A stretch of 20,787 bases of DNA, from assembly GCF_021107415.1 (NCBI RefSeq), contig NZ_JAIOSW010000056.1, forward strand, positions 1 to 20,787, written 5' to 3'. Within the stretch, counting starts at the first letter, position 1; every line of letters begins with the position of its first letter. A program made the translations under genes and the position numbers. The notes below the pieces were generated by a model. It saw only the letters and a program-made list of their open reading frames with translations, searched no databases and was not told the origin of the DNA. Source of the stretch: Desulfobacula sp. (GTDB lineage: Bacteria > Desulfobacterota > Desulfobacteria > Desulfobacterales > Desulfobacteraceae). Shown here in pieces: positions 1 through 8,379 of this stretch.

Positions 1-770
1 GTTTTAAACCTGCGCTCAAATGTACGCCGGCTCATTCCGTTTTCTTTGGCTATTATGTCCGGATTAAAGCCGTCGGAAAAATTATCTTCTATCGTTTCCT
101 GGACAGATAGGATCTGGGTATCGTTATGGTCCTTTTTGGATCGGAACACGGTATAGGGCGTCTGGGAAGAGCGGGCGAAATCATGAATCATGGTTTTGGA
201 ACATTCAACGGCAACTTTCCTGCCACAATATCTTTCAATCAAATATACCGAAAGATCAATATAGGAATTACATGCACCGGAACACAAAAGATCGCCCTCA
301 TCAGTAATCATTCGTTGATGCTTGAGCTTGACCTGTGGATATTTTTTTCTAAATTCCTTGGCAAACCCCCAGTGGGTTGTTGCCGTTTTACCGTCAAGCA
401 GCCCAGTCTCGGCAAGGAAAAAAGTGCCGAGACAGATACTGCCGATGGTTGTTCCCCTGCTGTAATGATCCTTCAGCCAGTCAATTAATTGCCTGTTAGA
501 TGCCAGAGTTTCAAAATCATAAAAAGCTGAAATAATGATCAGATCCGTTGACACCACTTCTTTGGCAGAGCAGTGAGGATGTATCTGGGCATCGTTAAAA
601 CACTTAACAGGGTTGCCATCCTGGGTGGCGATTTTGACATTAAAATACGGCTCAGGATCAACCCCCATAATGAAGTTATAGGTAATGCCTGCCTGACTGA
701 ATATATCCATGGTTCCCATGACAGACGACGAAATAGCATTATTTAAAGCAAGAATAGTTACTGTTTTCAC
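1..770 (-). CDS. GlxA-family transcriptional regulator (DJ-1/PfpI domain + AraC-type HTH), 3' end outside window
   Basis: Reading the minus strand from GTG at 770 gives an uninterrupted frame of 256 codons to the window edge. The start is chosen because GGAGG lies about 5 nt upstream; no in-frame ATG gives a better site. Residues 1-190 form a class I glutamine-amidotransferase/DJ-1-like domain with the nucleophile-elbow motif SICLGTFFLAETGLLDGKT (Cys about 113) followed by ATTHW. From about residue 225 the first helices of an AraC helix-turn-helix begin (IIAKENGMSRRTFERRFK). GlxA-type regulators are cytoplasmic DNA-binding proteins whose DJ-1-like part is thought to sense a small ligand and is usually not an enzyme. 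The second HTH lies beyond position 1. A transglutaminase-like gene lies upstream on the same strand, with 160 nt between them, so co-transcription is possible but not shown. The family call is firm; ligand and targets are unknown. Confidence 0.93.
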   Translation of the reverse strand, partial: MKTVTILALNNAISSSVMGTMDIFSQAGITYNFIMGVDPEPYFNVKIATQDGNPVKCFNDAQIHPHCSAKEVVSTDLIIISAFYDFETLASNRQLIDWLKDHYSRGTTIGSICLGTFFLAETGLLDGKTATTHWGFAKEFRKKYPQVKLKHQRMITDEGDLLCSGACNSYIDLSVYLIERYCGRKVAVECSKTMIHDFARSSQTPYTVFRSKKDHNDTQILSVQETIEDNFSDGFNPDIIAKENGMSRRTFERRFK

Positions 771-930
771 AGTGCCTCCACAAAATGACGATATAGACCC
801 ATTATATGACTTTTCTTCTAAACGTATACCGGACTGTCAAGGTATATGCAATCGTGAAAGGGCTATTTCAAACAATTCGTTGGAAAGCTTTTTAGCATGT
901 TAGAATAAAATCGATAGATGCTCAGCTTTT

Positions 931-1593
931 TTATGCATCAACCGCTTTCCACATAGCATCGTTTGGCGGATCAAAGTATTGGGCGGCTTGGGATGCAGGC
1001 GGCATCATATTGCCCACATCCGATTGAAATGCTTTGTCAATATTTTCAAAAAAACCGACAGGTCCGCAAATATTTTCGGTATACAACTCACAGTCGCTCG
1101 TCCCGTTCCAATCAATTCCCCAATTCACATTAAAGGGAACAAACAGCTTATCATAGGTTTTTTGGTCGAGAGTAGGATCTACAGCGATCCACTGATCATC
1201 AAGGGATACCTGAGGGAAACAGTGATTAATGGATTCAGGCATATTCAAATAGGCATCTCCCATTGCCGGTTTCATGAATTCTCTTTTTACCGGATTGTAG
1301 GCAACCCGGGAAGGGATTTTATTATACCTTAAAAGTGCTAGCATAAGGATCGTCTTATTCCAACAGGACCCATACCCTTTTTTTAATGTATCGGAGGCTT
1401 TTACCTGTACGATATCAAAACCGAAGCGGATATTGTCCCGGACATATTTAAACACGGTTTGCGTTATTTTTTTGGAATTTCTTTCATCTCCTGCAAGGTC
1501 TTCGGCCAGTTTCTGAATAGCCGGATTATTAAAATCACAAAAAATTGTCTCTTGAAGCATATCTTTTGTTGTCGATTGTTTTGACTGTGCCAT
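931..1593 (-). CDS. Transglutaminase-like cysteine protease-fold protein
   Basis: A 220-residue protein without signal peptide or membrane segment, so probably cytoplasmic. I place the start at Met 1593 (MAQSKQ) rather than at an in-frame ATG 15 codons upstream, because AAGGAGA sits 6-7 nt before it. The core matches the transglutaminase-like superfamily: Cys77 in KKGYGSCWNK, His124 in SINHCFPQVSLDDQW and Asp139 in WIAVDPTLD form the expected Cys-His-Asp triad, and the helix after the Cys (TILMLALLRYNKIPSRVAY) is typical. Such bacterial proteins are mostly predicted peptidases or amide-cleaving enzymes; the substrate cannot be deduced here. The C-terminal 50 residues (DKAFQSDVGNMM onward) lie outside the core fold. 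It lies just upstream of the GlxA-type regulator on the same strand. Intact and of normal length for a stand-alone domain. Confidence 0.85.
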   Translation of the reverse strand: MAQSKQSTTKDMLQETIFCDFNNPAIQKLAEDLAGDERNSKKITQTVFKYVRDNIRFGFDIVQVKASDTLKKGYGSCWNKTILMLALLRYNKIPSRVAYNPVKREFMKPAMGDAYLNMPESINHCFPQVSLDDQWIAVDPTLDQKTYDKLFVPFNVNWGIDWNGTSDCELYTENICGPVGFFENIDKAFQSDVGNMMPPASQAAQYFDPPNDAMWKAVDA

Positions 1594-1743
1594 TTTTTTC
1601 TCCTTTCTTGATTCAAGGTGTTTTTTTCTCAGACCCATCTACCATAATTCTTGTATTTTTTTTTGAAAAGGGGCATATACGACATTTATTTATTCGAATG
1701 CGGCATTGATGGGGTGTTATAGGGAGTAAAAGGGGACAATAGG

Positions 1744-1815
1744 ATGCTTTTTGTCAAGTTAATCCGAGATTGCTTTCGTTGTGGTGAATGCTGCCCTTTA
1801 TCATTACCATGTTAA
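1744..1815 (+). pseudogene. Truncated start of a YkgJ-like Cys-cluster protein
   Basis: ATG at 1744, preceded by a purine-rich AAGGGGAC stretch, opens a 23-codon frame containing CFRCGECCPL and then stops at 1813-1815. CxxCGxCC is the N-terminal metal-binding signature of YkgJ-type (UPF0153) zinc/iron-cluster proteins, in which it lies about this far from the start. The frame ends exactly where the end of the ISNCY-type transposase relic on the other strand begins, which suggests the rest of the gene was lost by transposon insertion or deletion. The sequence is short, so the call rests on one motif plus position. Confidence 0.4.
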
Positions 1816-2145
1816 TACCCTTGGGCAGCTTCAACATAGATTTTGTGAGCATTAATGATCAACTCTTCCCTGATGGCTTTCTTCTGTTTATCTTTTGAGG
1901 TGGAGCGTTTTAATTGTTGGGCACGACGAAAAAGTTTTTTAAAAGATCGAATATTGTATTCATATTGCCGCCATAAAGTTCGCCCTTGGGGCTGGCTGAT
2001 CAGGGCTGCCAGTTGAATCATCTTCCGAACGACATCAAATAACAAATTGATATCGGTGGGACATATCAATCTTAATCTGATCGATTGGAGTCTGGCCGAA
2101 GGACAATTGGGGGTCAAATATTTTACGCAAAACAACCTCGAAGTT
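1812..2145 (-). pseudogene. ISNCY-type transposase relic with internal deletion
   Basis: Two pieces of one transposase are readable on the minus strand in different frames. The first (about 2145 down to 2061) reads RKIFDPQLSFGQTPIDQIKID, matching the N-terminal FGQTPIxQI...D segment of ISNCY-type transposases. The second (about 2060 down to 1812) reads PTDINLLFDVVRKMIQL ... WRQYEYNIRSFKKLFRRAQQ ... IYVEAAQGY, matching the region after the first catalytic stretch. About 100 residues that should lie between, including the first catalytic acidic residue region, are missing, and the frame shifts at the junction near 2060. The C-terminal third, with the last catalytic residue, is also absent. It cannot encode an active enzyme. 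No terminal inverted repeats were recognised on either side. Confidence 0.7.
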
Positions 2146-2375
2146 TTACTTGCTTTCTAAATTTAGATTGGCAATCAAATTACTCATAATCTTTTAAATA
2201 TCCTTTAATTTTAGTATGTTATACTAACAGAATATGAAGTAGAAATCAATCGATATTTCAAGTTTGCTGAAAATTTCAGATCATTTCAAGAGGTGTGATG
2301 CCCCCAATAATAGGCTTTTATTAATTTTCGGTCAGACACTGATATCTAATTAGGAATAAGTGTCAATGAGATTGT

Positions 2376-4397
2376 TTAAATCTGGATATTTGCCTTTGTA
2401 TCATCCGAGACTTTGAAAACACTGATCAGATCTCTTAAAGCACCGGATAGATCAGAAAGATCCCGGGCTTTTCCATTCATTCTGGTACTGCGCTCGTTCA
2501 TCTTCTTTGCTTCGGTATTAACCTCGATTATATCTTTTGCGATCTCGGACGACACCTGGGAGCTCTGGGTCACGTTATTGTTGACTTCGTCAATGCCTTT
2601 GGAGGTCTGTTCTATATTATCGGCTACCAGGGCGGCTGATGCAGATTGTTCTTCTATTGCGCAAGAAATGGTTGTTACAATCTCAATTACATCGGCAATA
2701 ACATGGGAGATGCTTCCGACTTCACTTACGGTTTCATCGGTGGAATGTTGAATTCCAAGAATTTTCTCCTTTATGTTCAGGGTAGCCTTTCTGGTCTGGG
2801 TAGCCAGGTCTTTAATTTCACTTGCCACTACGGCAAAGCCTTTACCCGCTTCTCCAGCCCTTGCAGCTTCTATGGTGGCATTCAATGCCAGAAGGTTCGT
2901 TTGTTCGGCAATTTCGGTGATCACCTCGGTTACTTTGTTGATCGCACGGGCTGCCAAGCCAAGACGTTCGACCTTATCAGTGGCGATGGAGATCCGTTCC
3001 GATGCACTGTCCACAATGCCACGTGCCTGATCACAATTTTGGACCACTTCATTAAGGGTATTTTTCATCTGAGAAGCAGAATTTGCAACAACCCCCACAT
3101 TGACGGATGCCTGCTCACTGGCTGCTGCAATGGAATTCATATTGACGCTCATCTCCTCTGCTGCTACGGCCACAGTACTGGCCCGATGGGATAGTTCATC
3201 GGCTCCTTTGCTCATGTCCTCAGAAATAGTCAGAACCTCGCCCGATGCTGTTGTTACGGTTTCAGCATTCCCCCGGATATCAATGATTATCGCGTTAAGC
3301 CGCTCAAGAAACGCATCAAACCACCCGGCAAGGATTCCGATTTCATCGCTTCGTTTCGACGCCAGACGTTTTGTCAGATCTCCTTCGCCCCGGGCCGTAT
3401 CTTTGAGGCCCTCTGATATTGTTTTGATGGGGACAATCACGGAATGCCCAACCAGAAGCCCCAGCAATACCAAAATAAAGACGCAGCAAATAGCCCCTAC
3501 TGCCACAATAATAATTGCAATGGATGAGCTTACCGTTTTCGCGGACCGGCTCAACAGGACTTCGGTGCCTTTTATAGATAGGAGATTGTTTTTTTCAACC
3601 TTATCAAGATTTTTACCAATCGCGGAAAGGACATCACCGGACTCCTGTTTTAGAGTGGTTCCTACTTTTTCTTCATTAGACTGCTTAAAGATGGTGAACC
3701 GGTCTGCAAGTGCTGCAATCCCATCATCCACCATCTTCCGGCTGATACAGACCAGGGTGGTACCGATGGGGTCGCCGAAGTCCTCGATGGTTTTTTCCAC
3801 AATCAGAACTCCAGGGTCTTTTTTTGAATAGGTAATGACCTTATTAATATCTTCTTCATCCCCGGGCTTGTTTAAATATCCGGTGATCCTGTCATCATTG
3901 AAATTGAGGTAGCCTGGAAGAGGCTGGCCATCAATGTCCAGAAACAGAACATAGACAATATCATCGGTATTCGCGGCTGCTCTGGAGTATTTGATAAGCC
4001 TTGCAAAGGATTTTGCCATGATCAGGGGAGGAGCTGCGCTGTTGAGAAGAGCTGCCAGGGATTCTCCATTTTTTACAAGAAGTTTTTCCATGGTTTCCCT
4101 GATCCGCACTTCTTCATCAGCCAGGGCTTTCTCGGTTGCCCGGGACAGGTCTGCAGATGTTTTATTTTTCATTTTTTCCAGGAGAACTTCTGTCTGCGAT
4201 TTCATACGGTCAAAATCCCCTCTGGCTTTGGACCCGGTTTCGGTAAGCCCCTCTGCAACCTCTGTGCTCATGGAATTGAGCAGGGATTTTTGCTTGTTAA
4301 CGATGAAAAATAACAAACCGGCAAAAGATACAAAAAGAATCAAAATCAATGCCGTCAACAGTTTCACTCTAAGGTTTTTTTGAAACAATGATAACAT
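2376..4397 (-). CDS. Methyl-accepting chemotaxis protein (transmembrane chemoreceptor)
   Basis: A 673-residue receptor with AAGGGG about 5 nt before its ATG. Membrane segment 1 is at about residues 13-33 and segment 2 at about 290-315 ([20 protein letters not shown]), enclosing a roughly 255-residue periplasmic sensor domain. The membrane-proximal start of the sensor is coiled-coil-like, and its middle ([18 protein letters not shown]) resembles a Cache/PAS-like ligand pocket. A HAMP linker follows ([24 protein letters not shown]). The cytoplasmic signalling hairpin has its tip at about 495-520 ([21 protein letters not shown]), the contact site for CheA/CheW. The C-terminus ends in KANIQI without an NWETF-type tether for CheR/CheB. 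No che genes are nearby, so it is an orphan receptor feeding a distant pathway. Ligand unknown. Confidence 0.95.
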   Translation of the reverse strand: MLSLFQKNLRVKLLTALILILFVSFAGLLFFIVNKQKSLLNSMSTEVAEGLTETGSKARGDFDRMKSQTEVLLEKMKNKTSADLSRATEKALADEEVRIRETMEKLLVKNGESLAALLNSAAPPLIMAKSFARLIKYSRAAANTDDIVYVLFLDIDGQPLPGYLNFNDDRITGYLNKPGDEEDINKVITYSKKDPGVLIVEKTIEDFGDPIGTTLVCISRKMVDDGIAALADRFTIFKQSNEEKVGTTLKQESGDVLSAIGKNLDKVEKNNLLSIKGTEVLLSRSAKTVSSSIAIIIVAVGAICCVFILVLLGLLVGHSVIVPIKTISEGLKDTARGEGDLTKRLASKRSDEIGILAGWFDAFLERLNAIIIDIRGNAETVTTASGEVLTISEDMSKGADELSHRASTVAVAAEEMSVNMNSIAAASEQASVNVGVVANSASQMKNTLNEVVQNCDQARGIVDSASERISIATDKVERLGLAARAINKVTEVITEIAEQTNLLALNATIEAARAGEAGKGFAVVASEIKDLATQTRKATLNIKEKILGIQHSTDETVSEVGSISHVIADVIEIVTTISCAIEEQSASAALVADNIEQTSKGIDEVNNNVTQSSQVSSEIAKDIIEVNTEAKKMNERSTRMNGKARDLSDLSGALRDLISVFKVSDDTKANIQI

Positions 4398-4495
4398 GCC
4401 TACCCCTTTATATTTTTCGTTGCATATACTTCAATAGATAGAAACTTGCTTTTAGTCAAGAGAAGTATAAAAAATATGCAAAAGTTGAAATATGC

Positions 4496-4540
4496 ACACA
4501 GCCGGGCACGGGCACATGTTGTGCCCGTGCCCGGCTGTGT
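4496..4540. repeat. Perfect 21-bp inverted repeat with 3-nt loop
   Basis: Positions 4496-4516 are the exact reverse complement of 4520-4540; only TGT (4517-4519) is unpaired. Arms are GC-rich (ACACAGCCGGGCACGG...) in otherwise AT-rich DNA. It lies between the start of the chemoreceptor gene and an IS91-type transposase relic. There is no T-run directly after either arm, so it is not a textbook rho-independent terminator, although such a stable hairpin could still stop or protect transcripts on either strand. Confidence 0.9.
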
Positions 4541-4623
4541 TAAAAGATTTCTGAAATAAAATAAAGCAATTAAAGTGGTGAGAAGGAAATAATCTGGATT
4601 ATGTTTGAAAAGATCGAAAGTTA

Positions 4624-4996
4624 TCAAATTCCTGCTGATTTTGAGCAAGCCAGTCCAGAGCATAACCTGAAGGTCAGAAACTTAAATACTTTCCGGGACT
4701 TTCTATCCTTGGAGGTATATATCACTTTGGCAACACCATCAGTTGATTCTTCTACTGGAACATAAATCATTCTTTCCTGTGAAAAGCATGCCCTGACAAT
4801 GTATCTGGCCAGATTCCCAAGACCAGTTGTATCTTGCGGATAGATTCTGTCACCGATATATACATGAAAACCTGAATGATACCAGGAAAGCATGTTCTCA
4901 ATAATAGCATCATTTATTTTCCCCTCTTTTTTGAGCATTTTCAATACTTCATATTGAAAAGCCTCCTCCAGGTCTTCAAGCATAACCTTAAGGTCA
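4624..4996 (-). pseudogene. IS91-type (Y1) transposase fragment, C-terminal half
   Basis: On the minus strand the segment EDLEEAFQYEVLKMLKK ... SWYHSGFHVYIGDRIYP ... LGNLARYIVRACFSQERM ... VAKVIYTSKDRKSRKVF matches the C-terminal half of IS91/Y1-type transposases, where the HSGF and NLARYI(I/V)R.(S/C)FSQERM signatures are conserved. The N-terminal half with the zinc-binding and catalytic HUH residues is absent. At the downstream end the expected continuation ALDWLAQ is readable in another frame (from about 4659 downward), but a short insert containing CTGACCTTCAGGTTAT separates it from KVF. The upstream end passes directly into the VOC remnant through a related motif at 4981-4997. Dead, and flanked by the repeat described separately. 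Confidence 0.85.
4661..4676 (+). repeat. Breakpoint motif copy 1 (CATAACCTGAAGGTCA)
   Basis: A 16-bp sequence identical to the start of copy 3 (13866). It sits inside the transposase relic between codons for KVF and ALDWLAQ, residues normally almost adjacent in this family, and so looks like an inserted scar that shifts the frame. The motif is a near-palindrome, TRACCT-NN-AGGTYA. Confidence 0.75.
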
Positions 4997-4997
4997 C
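4981..4997 (+). repeat. Breakpoint motif copy 2 (CATAACCTTAAGGTCAC)
   Basis: Differs from copy 3 by one base in the core (T for G) and continues as ACGTAAA where copy 3 has GCGTAAA. It lies exactly at the join between the VOC remnant and the transposase fragment, and supplies the TGA stop of the VOC frame. In this variant the ten central bases ACCTTAAGGT form a perfect palindrome. Confidence 0.7.
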
Positions 4998-5182
4998 ACG
5001 TAAACATCAAGAGCATATGAAAAAATTTCAATTATATTGCCTTCTGGATCAGTAAGATAGATAAAGGTTAATAGCCCTACACCCTCAATTTCCGCTGATG
5101 TTATCTCACCTACCTTGGTGCCACCGTGCTGTAAAACTTCCTGTGTAGCTTTATGAACATCATCGACTTCAAAAGCTATTAT
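4994..5182 (-). pseudogene. VOC-fold (glyoxalase/bleomycin-resistance-like) protein, C-terminal fragment
   Basis: The minus-strand frame reads IIAFEVDDVHKATQEVLQ ... GVGLLTFIYLTDPEGNIIEIFS, the second half of a vicinal-oxygen-chelate domain: the AFEVDD strand, the helix, and the DPEGNxIEI strand that carries the metal-binding Glu. The N-terminal half is missing. The residues before IIAFEVDD (MFTNFPQNLKSML...) do not look like the domain, and the plus-strand SRPBCC remnant starts there. It ends at the TGA in the motif at 4981-4997. Family call good, function lost. Confidence 0.75.
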
Positions 5183-5228
5183 TCGTGAAAAAATTAAAAG
5201 CATTGATTTTAAATTTTGGGGAAAATTA

Positions 5229-5477
5229 GTGAACATTAAAAAAGATAGTTACTTATCCTTTAAACACACCTTTTTTCCACTCTCATTTTCTCTCACTTTT
5301 GATGCTGTTGATAATGGTACACGTGTTACCTGGAAAATGGATGCTGGTTTTAGTGGAATATTAGGAAAAATATTAGATCCCTTTTTGAACAGTATACTGT
5401 CTTCTGAATCAAAGAAACAGTTAATATATAAGCATATAGCTGAAGAACATCAACTCCTCGAAACATTGATAAAATAA
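5229..5477 (+). pseudogene. SRPBCC (START/Bet v1-like) protein, C-terminal fragment
   Basis: The 82-codon frame contains LSFSLTFDAVDNGTRVTWKM ... HIAEEHQLLETLIK: the last beta strands (GTRVTWKM) and the long C-terminal helix of an SRPBCC domain, a hydrophobic-ligand-binding fold. The first half of the fold is missing; the first ten residues (MNIKKDSYLS) come from unrelated DNA abutting the VOC remnant. There is no clear ribosome-binding site. It ends just where a different frame, open up to 5800, takes over. Confidence 0.7.
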
Positions 5478-5557
5478 AGTGTTCATCTTCATCCCTACAG
5501 GAGTTATACAAGAAACATCCGAAGAATGATTTCCTGAAATATAAAATAACTCGATGC

Positions 5558-5800
5558 TTGAGTGGTATTCATGATGAGTGGGCAAAGTCATTTTTGCTTG
5601 AGATAATACAAACAGGCTGCAAAGGACTAAGGTTAGAAGCTTTACGTAGTTTAATGCTTCTAAAAATAAAAATACCAGATAATATCCAAAATGGTTTTTC
5701 ATCTGAGATGCAAAAACTTGAGTCTTTTTTGAAAAAAAAGCTGACAAAAACATCATCTGGCAAGAGAATTCAACGAAAACAAAAAGGTGATGAAATATGA
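5558..5800 (+). CDS. Small helical protein of unknown function, possibly N-truncated
   Basis: I do not recognise the family. The frame is open from about 5471, overlapping the end of the SRPBCC fragment, and first reaches a possible TTG start at 5558; no ATG or good ribosome-binding site precedes it, so the natural start may be lost. The protein reads as amphipathic helices (HDEWAKSFLLEIIQTG, CKGLRLEALRSLMLLKI, SSEMQKLESFLKKKL) with a basic tail, resembling a HEAT-like or regulator-like fragment. Its stop codon overlaps the ATG of the following SRPBCC remnant (ATGA at 5797-5800), the arrangement of two translationally coupled genes, so the pair was probably once an operon. Confidence 0.4.
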   Translation: MSGIHDEWAKSFLLEIIQTGCKGLRLEALRSLMLLKIKIPDNIQNGFSSEMQKLESFLKKKLTKTSSGKRIQRKQKGDEI

Positions 5801-6058
5801 AAATGATGGAAGACGTGACATTGAAACATTCAATAGAGATTAGAACAACACCGGAAAAAATCTTTGAGTTCCTTTCCGGTCTTGTAGATGACAAAAGCTA
5901 TCGCGCGTGGCATCCCGATGACCATGTGGCTCTATGCTTTTCTATCCAAAAAAAAGGTTGAGCGAGGTCTTTTAAGTGTCCAAAAGCACATGAAGGAAGA
6001 GGGAGAAAACTTGAAAAAGATACTTGAGGCTGATGAGCACTCACATATCCCCGATTAA
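5797..6058 (+). pseudogene. SRPBCC-family gene with internal deletion and frameshift
   Basis: The N-terminal part (ATG 5797) reads LKHSIEIRTTPEKIFEFLSG ... KSYRAWHPDDHVAL, a clear SRPBCC opening in which YRAWHPDDH is characteristic of one bacterial subgroup. Shortly after (about 5935-5955) the frame stops, and the other frame reads KVERGLLSVQKHMKEEGE followed by NLKKILE, the C-terminal helix of the same subgroup, to a TAA at 6056. About 80-100 residues of the ligand-binding core are missing and the two ends are out of frame. The fragment at 5229-5477 is a different SRPBCC protein, not the missing middle, because it carries its own C-terminal helix. Confidence 0.7.
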
Positions 6059-6086
6059 AACCCAATGGTCCAGATACAATCTATCT

Positions 6087-6188
6087 AAAACATTGTTAAA
6101 ACATTGTTAAAAAACCGCTTCTTGTTTGACATCCATAAACACCCTGATATATAAGAAGAAAGTATTGGGTTTTTGAGATTGGGTTTTT
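6087..6188 (+). repeat. Two pairs of 11-bp direct repeats around the ABC operon promoter
   Basis: AAAACATTGTT occurs back to back at 6087-6097 and 6098-6108, upstream of the promoter. ATTGGGTTTTT occurs at 6164-6174 and 6178-6188, downstream of the -10 box, with start-to-start spacing of 14 bp. Their position on either side of the promoter would suit regulator binding; no known operator was recognised. Confidence 0.6.
6126..6153 (+). promoter_or_regulatory. Sigma-70-type promoter of the ABC importer operon
   Basis: TTGACA at 6126-6131 and TATATA at 6148-6153 with a 16-bp spacer, about 100 nt upstream of the binding-protein ATG. It matches the consensus -35 box fully and the -10 box well, in the only sizeable gap before the operon. 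Confidence 0.6.
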
Positions 6189-6257
6189 CTTAACTAGTAC
6201 TTTTCTAATGAAACAGCAATCTCCTGGCACGCTTACATTTTAACAAAGGATATCATT

Positions 6258-8288
6258 ATGAAGAATGAAATTGTTCGGCGGGGTTTCTCGCAATTGTTTA
6301 AAATGCAGTTTTTTTTTATCATATTAGTTTCACTGGCTTTCCTGCCAAATTCGTGGGCAGGAAAGAGTCCAACAGTAAACACACCCCAGAGCATTAAATG
6401 TGAATTTCCCCAACAACTTGAATTGAAAAATTTTGAAAAACAAACAGGGAAAAAGCTCTCTTTCCAAGAAAATCCGATTTTTGCCAAACTGGTGGCCCAA
6501 AAAAAGCTCTCCCCTGTAGAGCAAAGATTGCCGGAAGAACCGCTGGTTGTATTGCCGTACGAGAAAATCGGTAAATATGGCGGAAAGTTAAGAGGCGTAG
6601 CACTGGCTTTGGAATCAAGCACATCTGAAGGGATGTCATGGAGGCAGGTCAGTCTTGTGCGTATCAGTGATGATATGAGTACCATTGTTCCTAATGTTGC
6701 CAAATCATGGAAATGGAATAAAGATTATACTGAAATCACTTTCAATTTACGCAAGGGACATAAATGGTCGGACGGCGAGGCTTTCACAGCCGATGATGTT
6801 GTCTTTTACATCAATGATATTATCCGCAACAAAACCCTCCATAAGGAGGTTCCTAACCGTTGGAAAATAGCCGGTAAAGCCGTTAAAATCAAAAAAATTA
6901 ATACCCAGACCTTTAAGTTCATATTTGCTAAACCCTATCCCGGCTTTCTGCATATGTTGGGTGCGAGTGGCTCTTATTACTCACCTTATGCTGTTAAACA
7001 TTTCCTGAAAAATTATCATATTGATTATAATCCCAACGCAGATAAAATTGCCAAAGAAGCCGGATTTGACAATTGGAACTCTTATTTTGCCGTCTTCTTT
7101 AATAAATGGAAAGATGCTGTAACCGCTACCAAATACGGACTGAAAGTGCCCACACTGGAAAGTCATATTCTTAAAACAGAGCCTGATTCTCAAAAACGTA
7201 TCTTTGTGGCTAACCCTTACTATTTCAAGGTGGATACTGCGGGTAATCAGTTGCCGTATATAACCTATCACCATGAGCGTTTTCTGAACAAAGGTTTATG
7301 GCCAATTGAGATCATGAATGGTAATATTGATCAAAAATCCCAGAACATGGGATTAAATGATTTTCCTATTTTAAAGGAGAACGAAAAAAAAGGTAATTAC
7401 ACAATTAATCTTCCTCCGGGTATGGCAGGTCCTGTTATTATCTTTAATCAAACGCATAAAGATCCGGAACTCAGAAAAATATATTCAGATGTTCGATTCC
7501 GAAAAGCAATGTCCCTGGCCATTAACAGGGATGAGATCAATGAGATTCTTTTTCTCGGGATAGCCACTCCTCAGCAGGCTCTGCCTGAAAACGTTCCGTT
7601 TGTGACTGCGGCAGATAAAAATTACATGATCCAGTTTGATCTTAAAAAAGCAAATCTTCTTTTGGATGAAATGGGACTGAAATATGGAAAAGACGGCGTG
7701 CGCTTAAGGTATGACGGCAAACCGTTGACCGTTCTTTGGGAGTATACCCTGCAGTACGCCATTTCCGCAGAATTTCCCATTCTGGTGGCAGATTATTGGA
7801 AAAAAGCCGGAGTCAAGGTCTTGGTTAAGGAGATAACCTCTCAGTTGTCAAGAGAAAAAGCCGCTGCCAACACTTCTGATATCTGTATGGAATGGTTTGT
7901 ACCCTACGAAGTCAGTATGATTAGTAATCCTATATATTTTACCCCGCCCTATGCTACGCTTGTTCCTTTGATGGGTGCACCTTGGGTTGACTGGTGGAAC
8001 ACCGATGGAAAATCCGGGGAAAAACCACCAGCCTGGGCCCAACGCCTCCGGGATATAGCCACTGAGTGGAAAACCGTAGCGCCGGGCAGTGCCAGATATT
8101 TGGAACTGGGACGAGAGATGGTCAAGATCAATCTTGAAAACCTGGTAATTATAGGGACTTTAGGGAAGGTGCCTCTCCCCAATGCTGTCTCAAACAATCT
8201 TGCAAATATTCCAAATTTCACAATTGATAACACCTACTATGGATATGCTTATCCTTTTAGGGCAGATCAATGGTTTTTCAAAAAATAG
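6258..8288 (+). CDS. ABC importer periplasmic substrate-binding protein (SBP family 5, peptide/oligopeptide type)
   Basis: A 676-residue exported protein. The signal peptide has a basic start (MKNEIVRRGF), a hydrophobic core (FFFIILVSLAFL) and a probable cut after SWA (about 35). The mature part begins with a 60-residue region ending in PVEQRLPEEPLVV...IGKYGGKLRG, typical of the long (600-700 residue) branch of family 5 binding proteins. The family core follows: LVRISDDMSTIVPNVAKSWKW, ITFNLRKGHKWSDGEAFTADDVVF, and DVRFRKAMSLAINRDEINEI. It delivers substrate to the two permeases encoded downstream. Classic family 5 proteins bind peptides or nickel and are about 540 residues; the long branch has mostly undefined substrates, so peptide uptake is only the default guess. 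AAGG lies about 11 nt before the ATG. Confidence 0.92.
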   Translation: MKNEIVRRGFSQLFKMQFFFIILVSLAFLPNSWAGKSPTVNTPQSIKCEFPQQLELKNFEKQTGKKLSFQENPIFAKLVAQKKLSPVEQRLPEEPLVVLPYEKIGKYGGKLRGVALALESSTSEGMSWRQVSLVRISDDMSTIVPNVAKSWKWNKDYTEITFNLRKGHKWSDGEAFTADDVVFYINDIIRNKTLHKEVPNRWKIAGKAVKIKKINTQTFKFIFAKPYPGFLHMLGASGSYYSPYAVKHFLKNYHIDYNPNADKIAKEAGFDNWNSYFAVFFNKWKDAVTATKYGLKVPTLESHILKTEPDSQKRIFVANPYYFKVDTAGNQLPYITYHHERFLNKGLWPIEIMNGNIDQKSQNMGLNDFPILKENEKKGNYTINLPPGMAGPVIIFNQTHKDPELRKIYSDVRFRKAMSLAINRDEINEILFLGIATPQQALPENVPFVTAADKNYMIQFDLKKANLLLDEMGLKYGKDGVRLRYDGKPLTVLWEYTLQYAISAEFPILVADYWKKAGVKVLVKEITSQLSREKAAANTSDICMEWFVPYEVSMISNPIYFTPPYATLVPLMGAPWVDWWNTDGKSGEKPPAWAQRLRDIATEWKTVAPGSARYLELGREMVKINLENLVIIGTLGKVPLPNAVSNNLANIPNFTIDNTYYGYAYPFRADQWFFKK

Positions 8289-8317
8289 GATAAAGGGTAA
8301 TTAGAGTTGAAATTGTT

Positions 8318-8355
8318 TTCCTTCCGGCAGGTTTTACAAAAACTGCCGGAAGGAA
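8318..8355 (+). promoter_or_regulatory. Stem-loop between binding-protein and permease genes
   Basis: TTCCTTCCGGCAG (8318-8330) pairs perfectly with CTGCCGGAAGGAA (8343-8355) around a 12-nt loop. There is no T-run after it, so it is more likely a partial terminator or a 3'-end stabiliser of the binding-protein mRNA. Such structures commonly make the binding protein more abundant than the permeases in ABC operons. It lies 30 nt after the stop of the binding-protein gene and ends 24 nt before the next start. Confidence 0.7.
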
Positions 8356-8379
8356 TCCCTAAGTCAGGAGAAAAACTAA

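Noticed and set aside
1..488. Plus-strand frame of 120 codons at 126-488
   Set aside because: Shadow of the GlxA-type regulator gene, which reads clearly on the minus strand with motif support.
2330..2366. GACACT...AGTGTC near the end of the chemoreceptor gene, considered as its terminator
   Set aside because: Only six paired bases around an 18-nt loop and no T-run on the minus strand.
3100..3831. 243-codon open frame on the plus strand
   Set aside because: It is antisense to the chemoreceptor gene, has biased composition typical of a shadow frame, and lacks a ribosome-binding site or recognisable domain.
4400..4663. 87-codon minus-strand frame across the inverted repeat
   Set aside because: It runs through the perfect hairpin and AT-rich DNA, shows no protein-like pattern, and begins in the shifted frame of the transposase relic.
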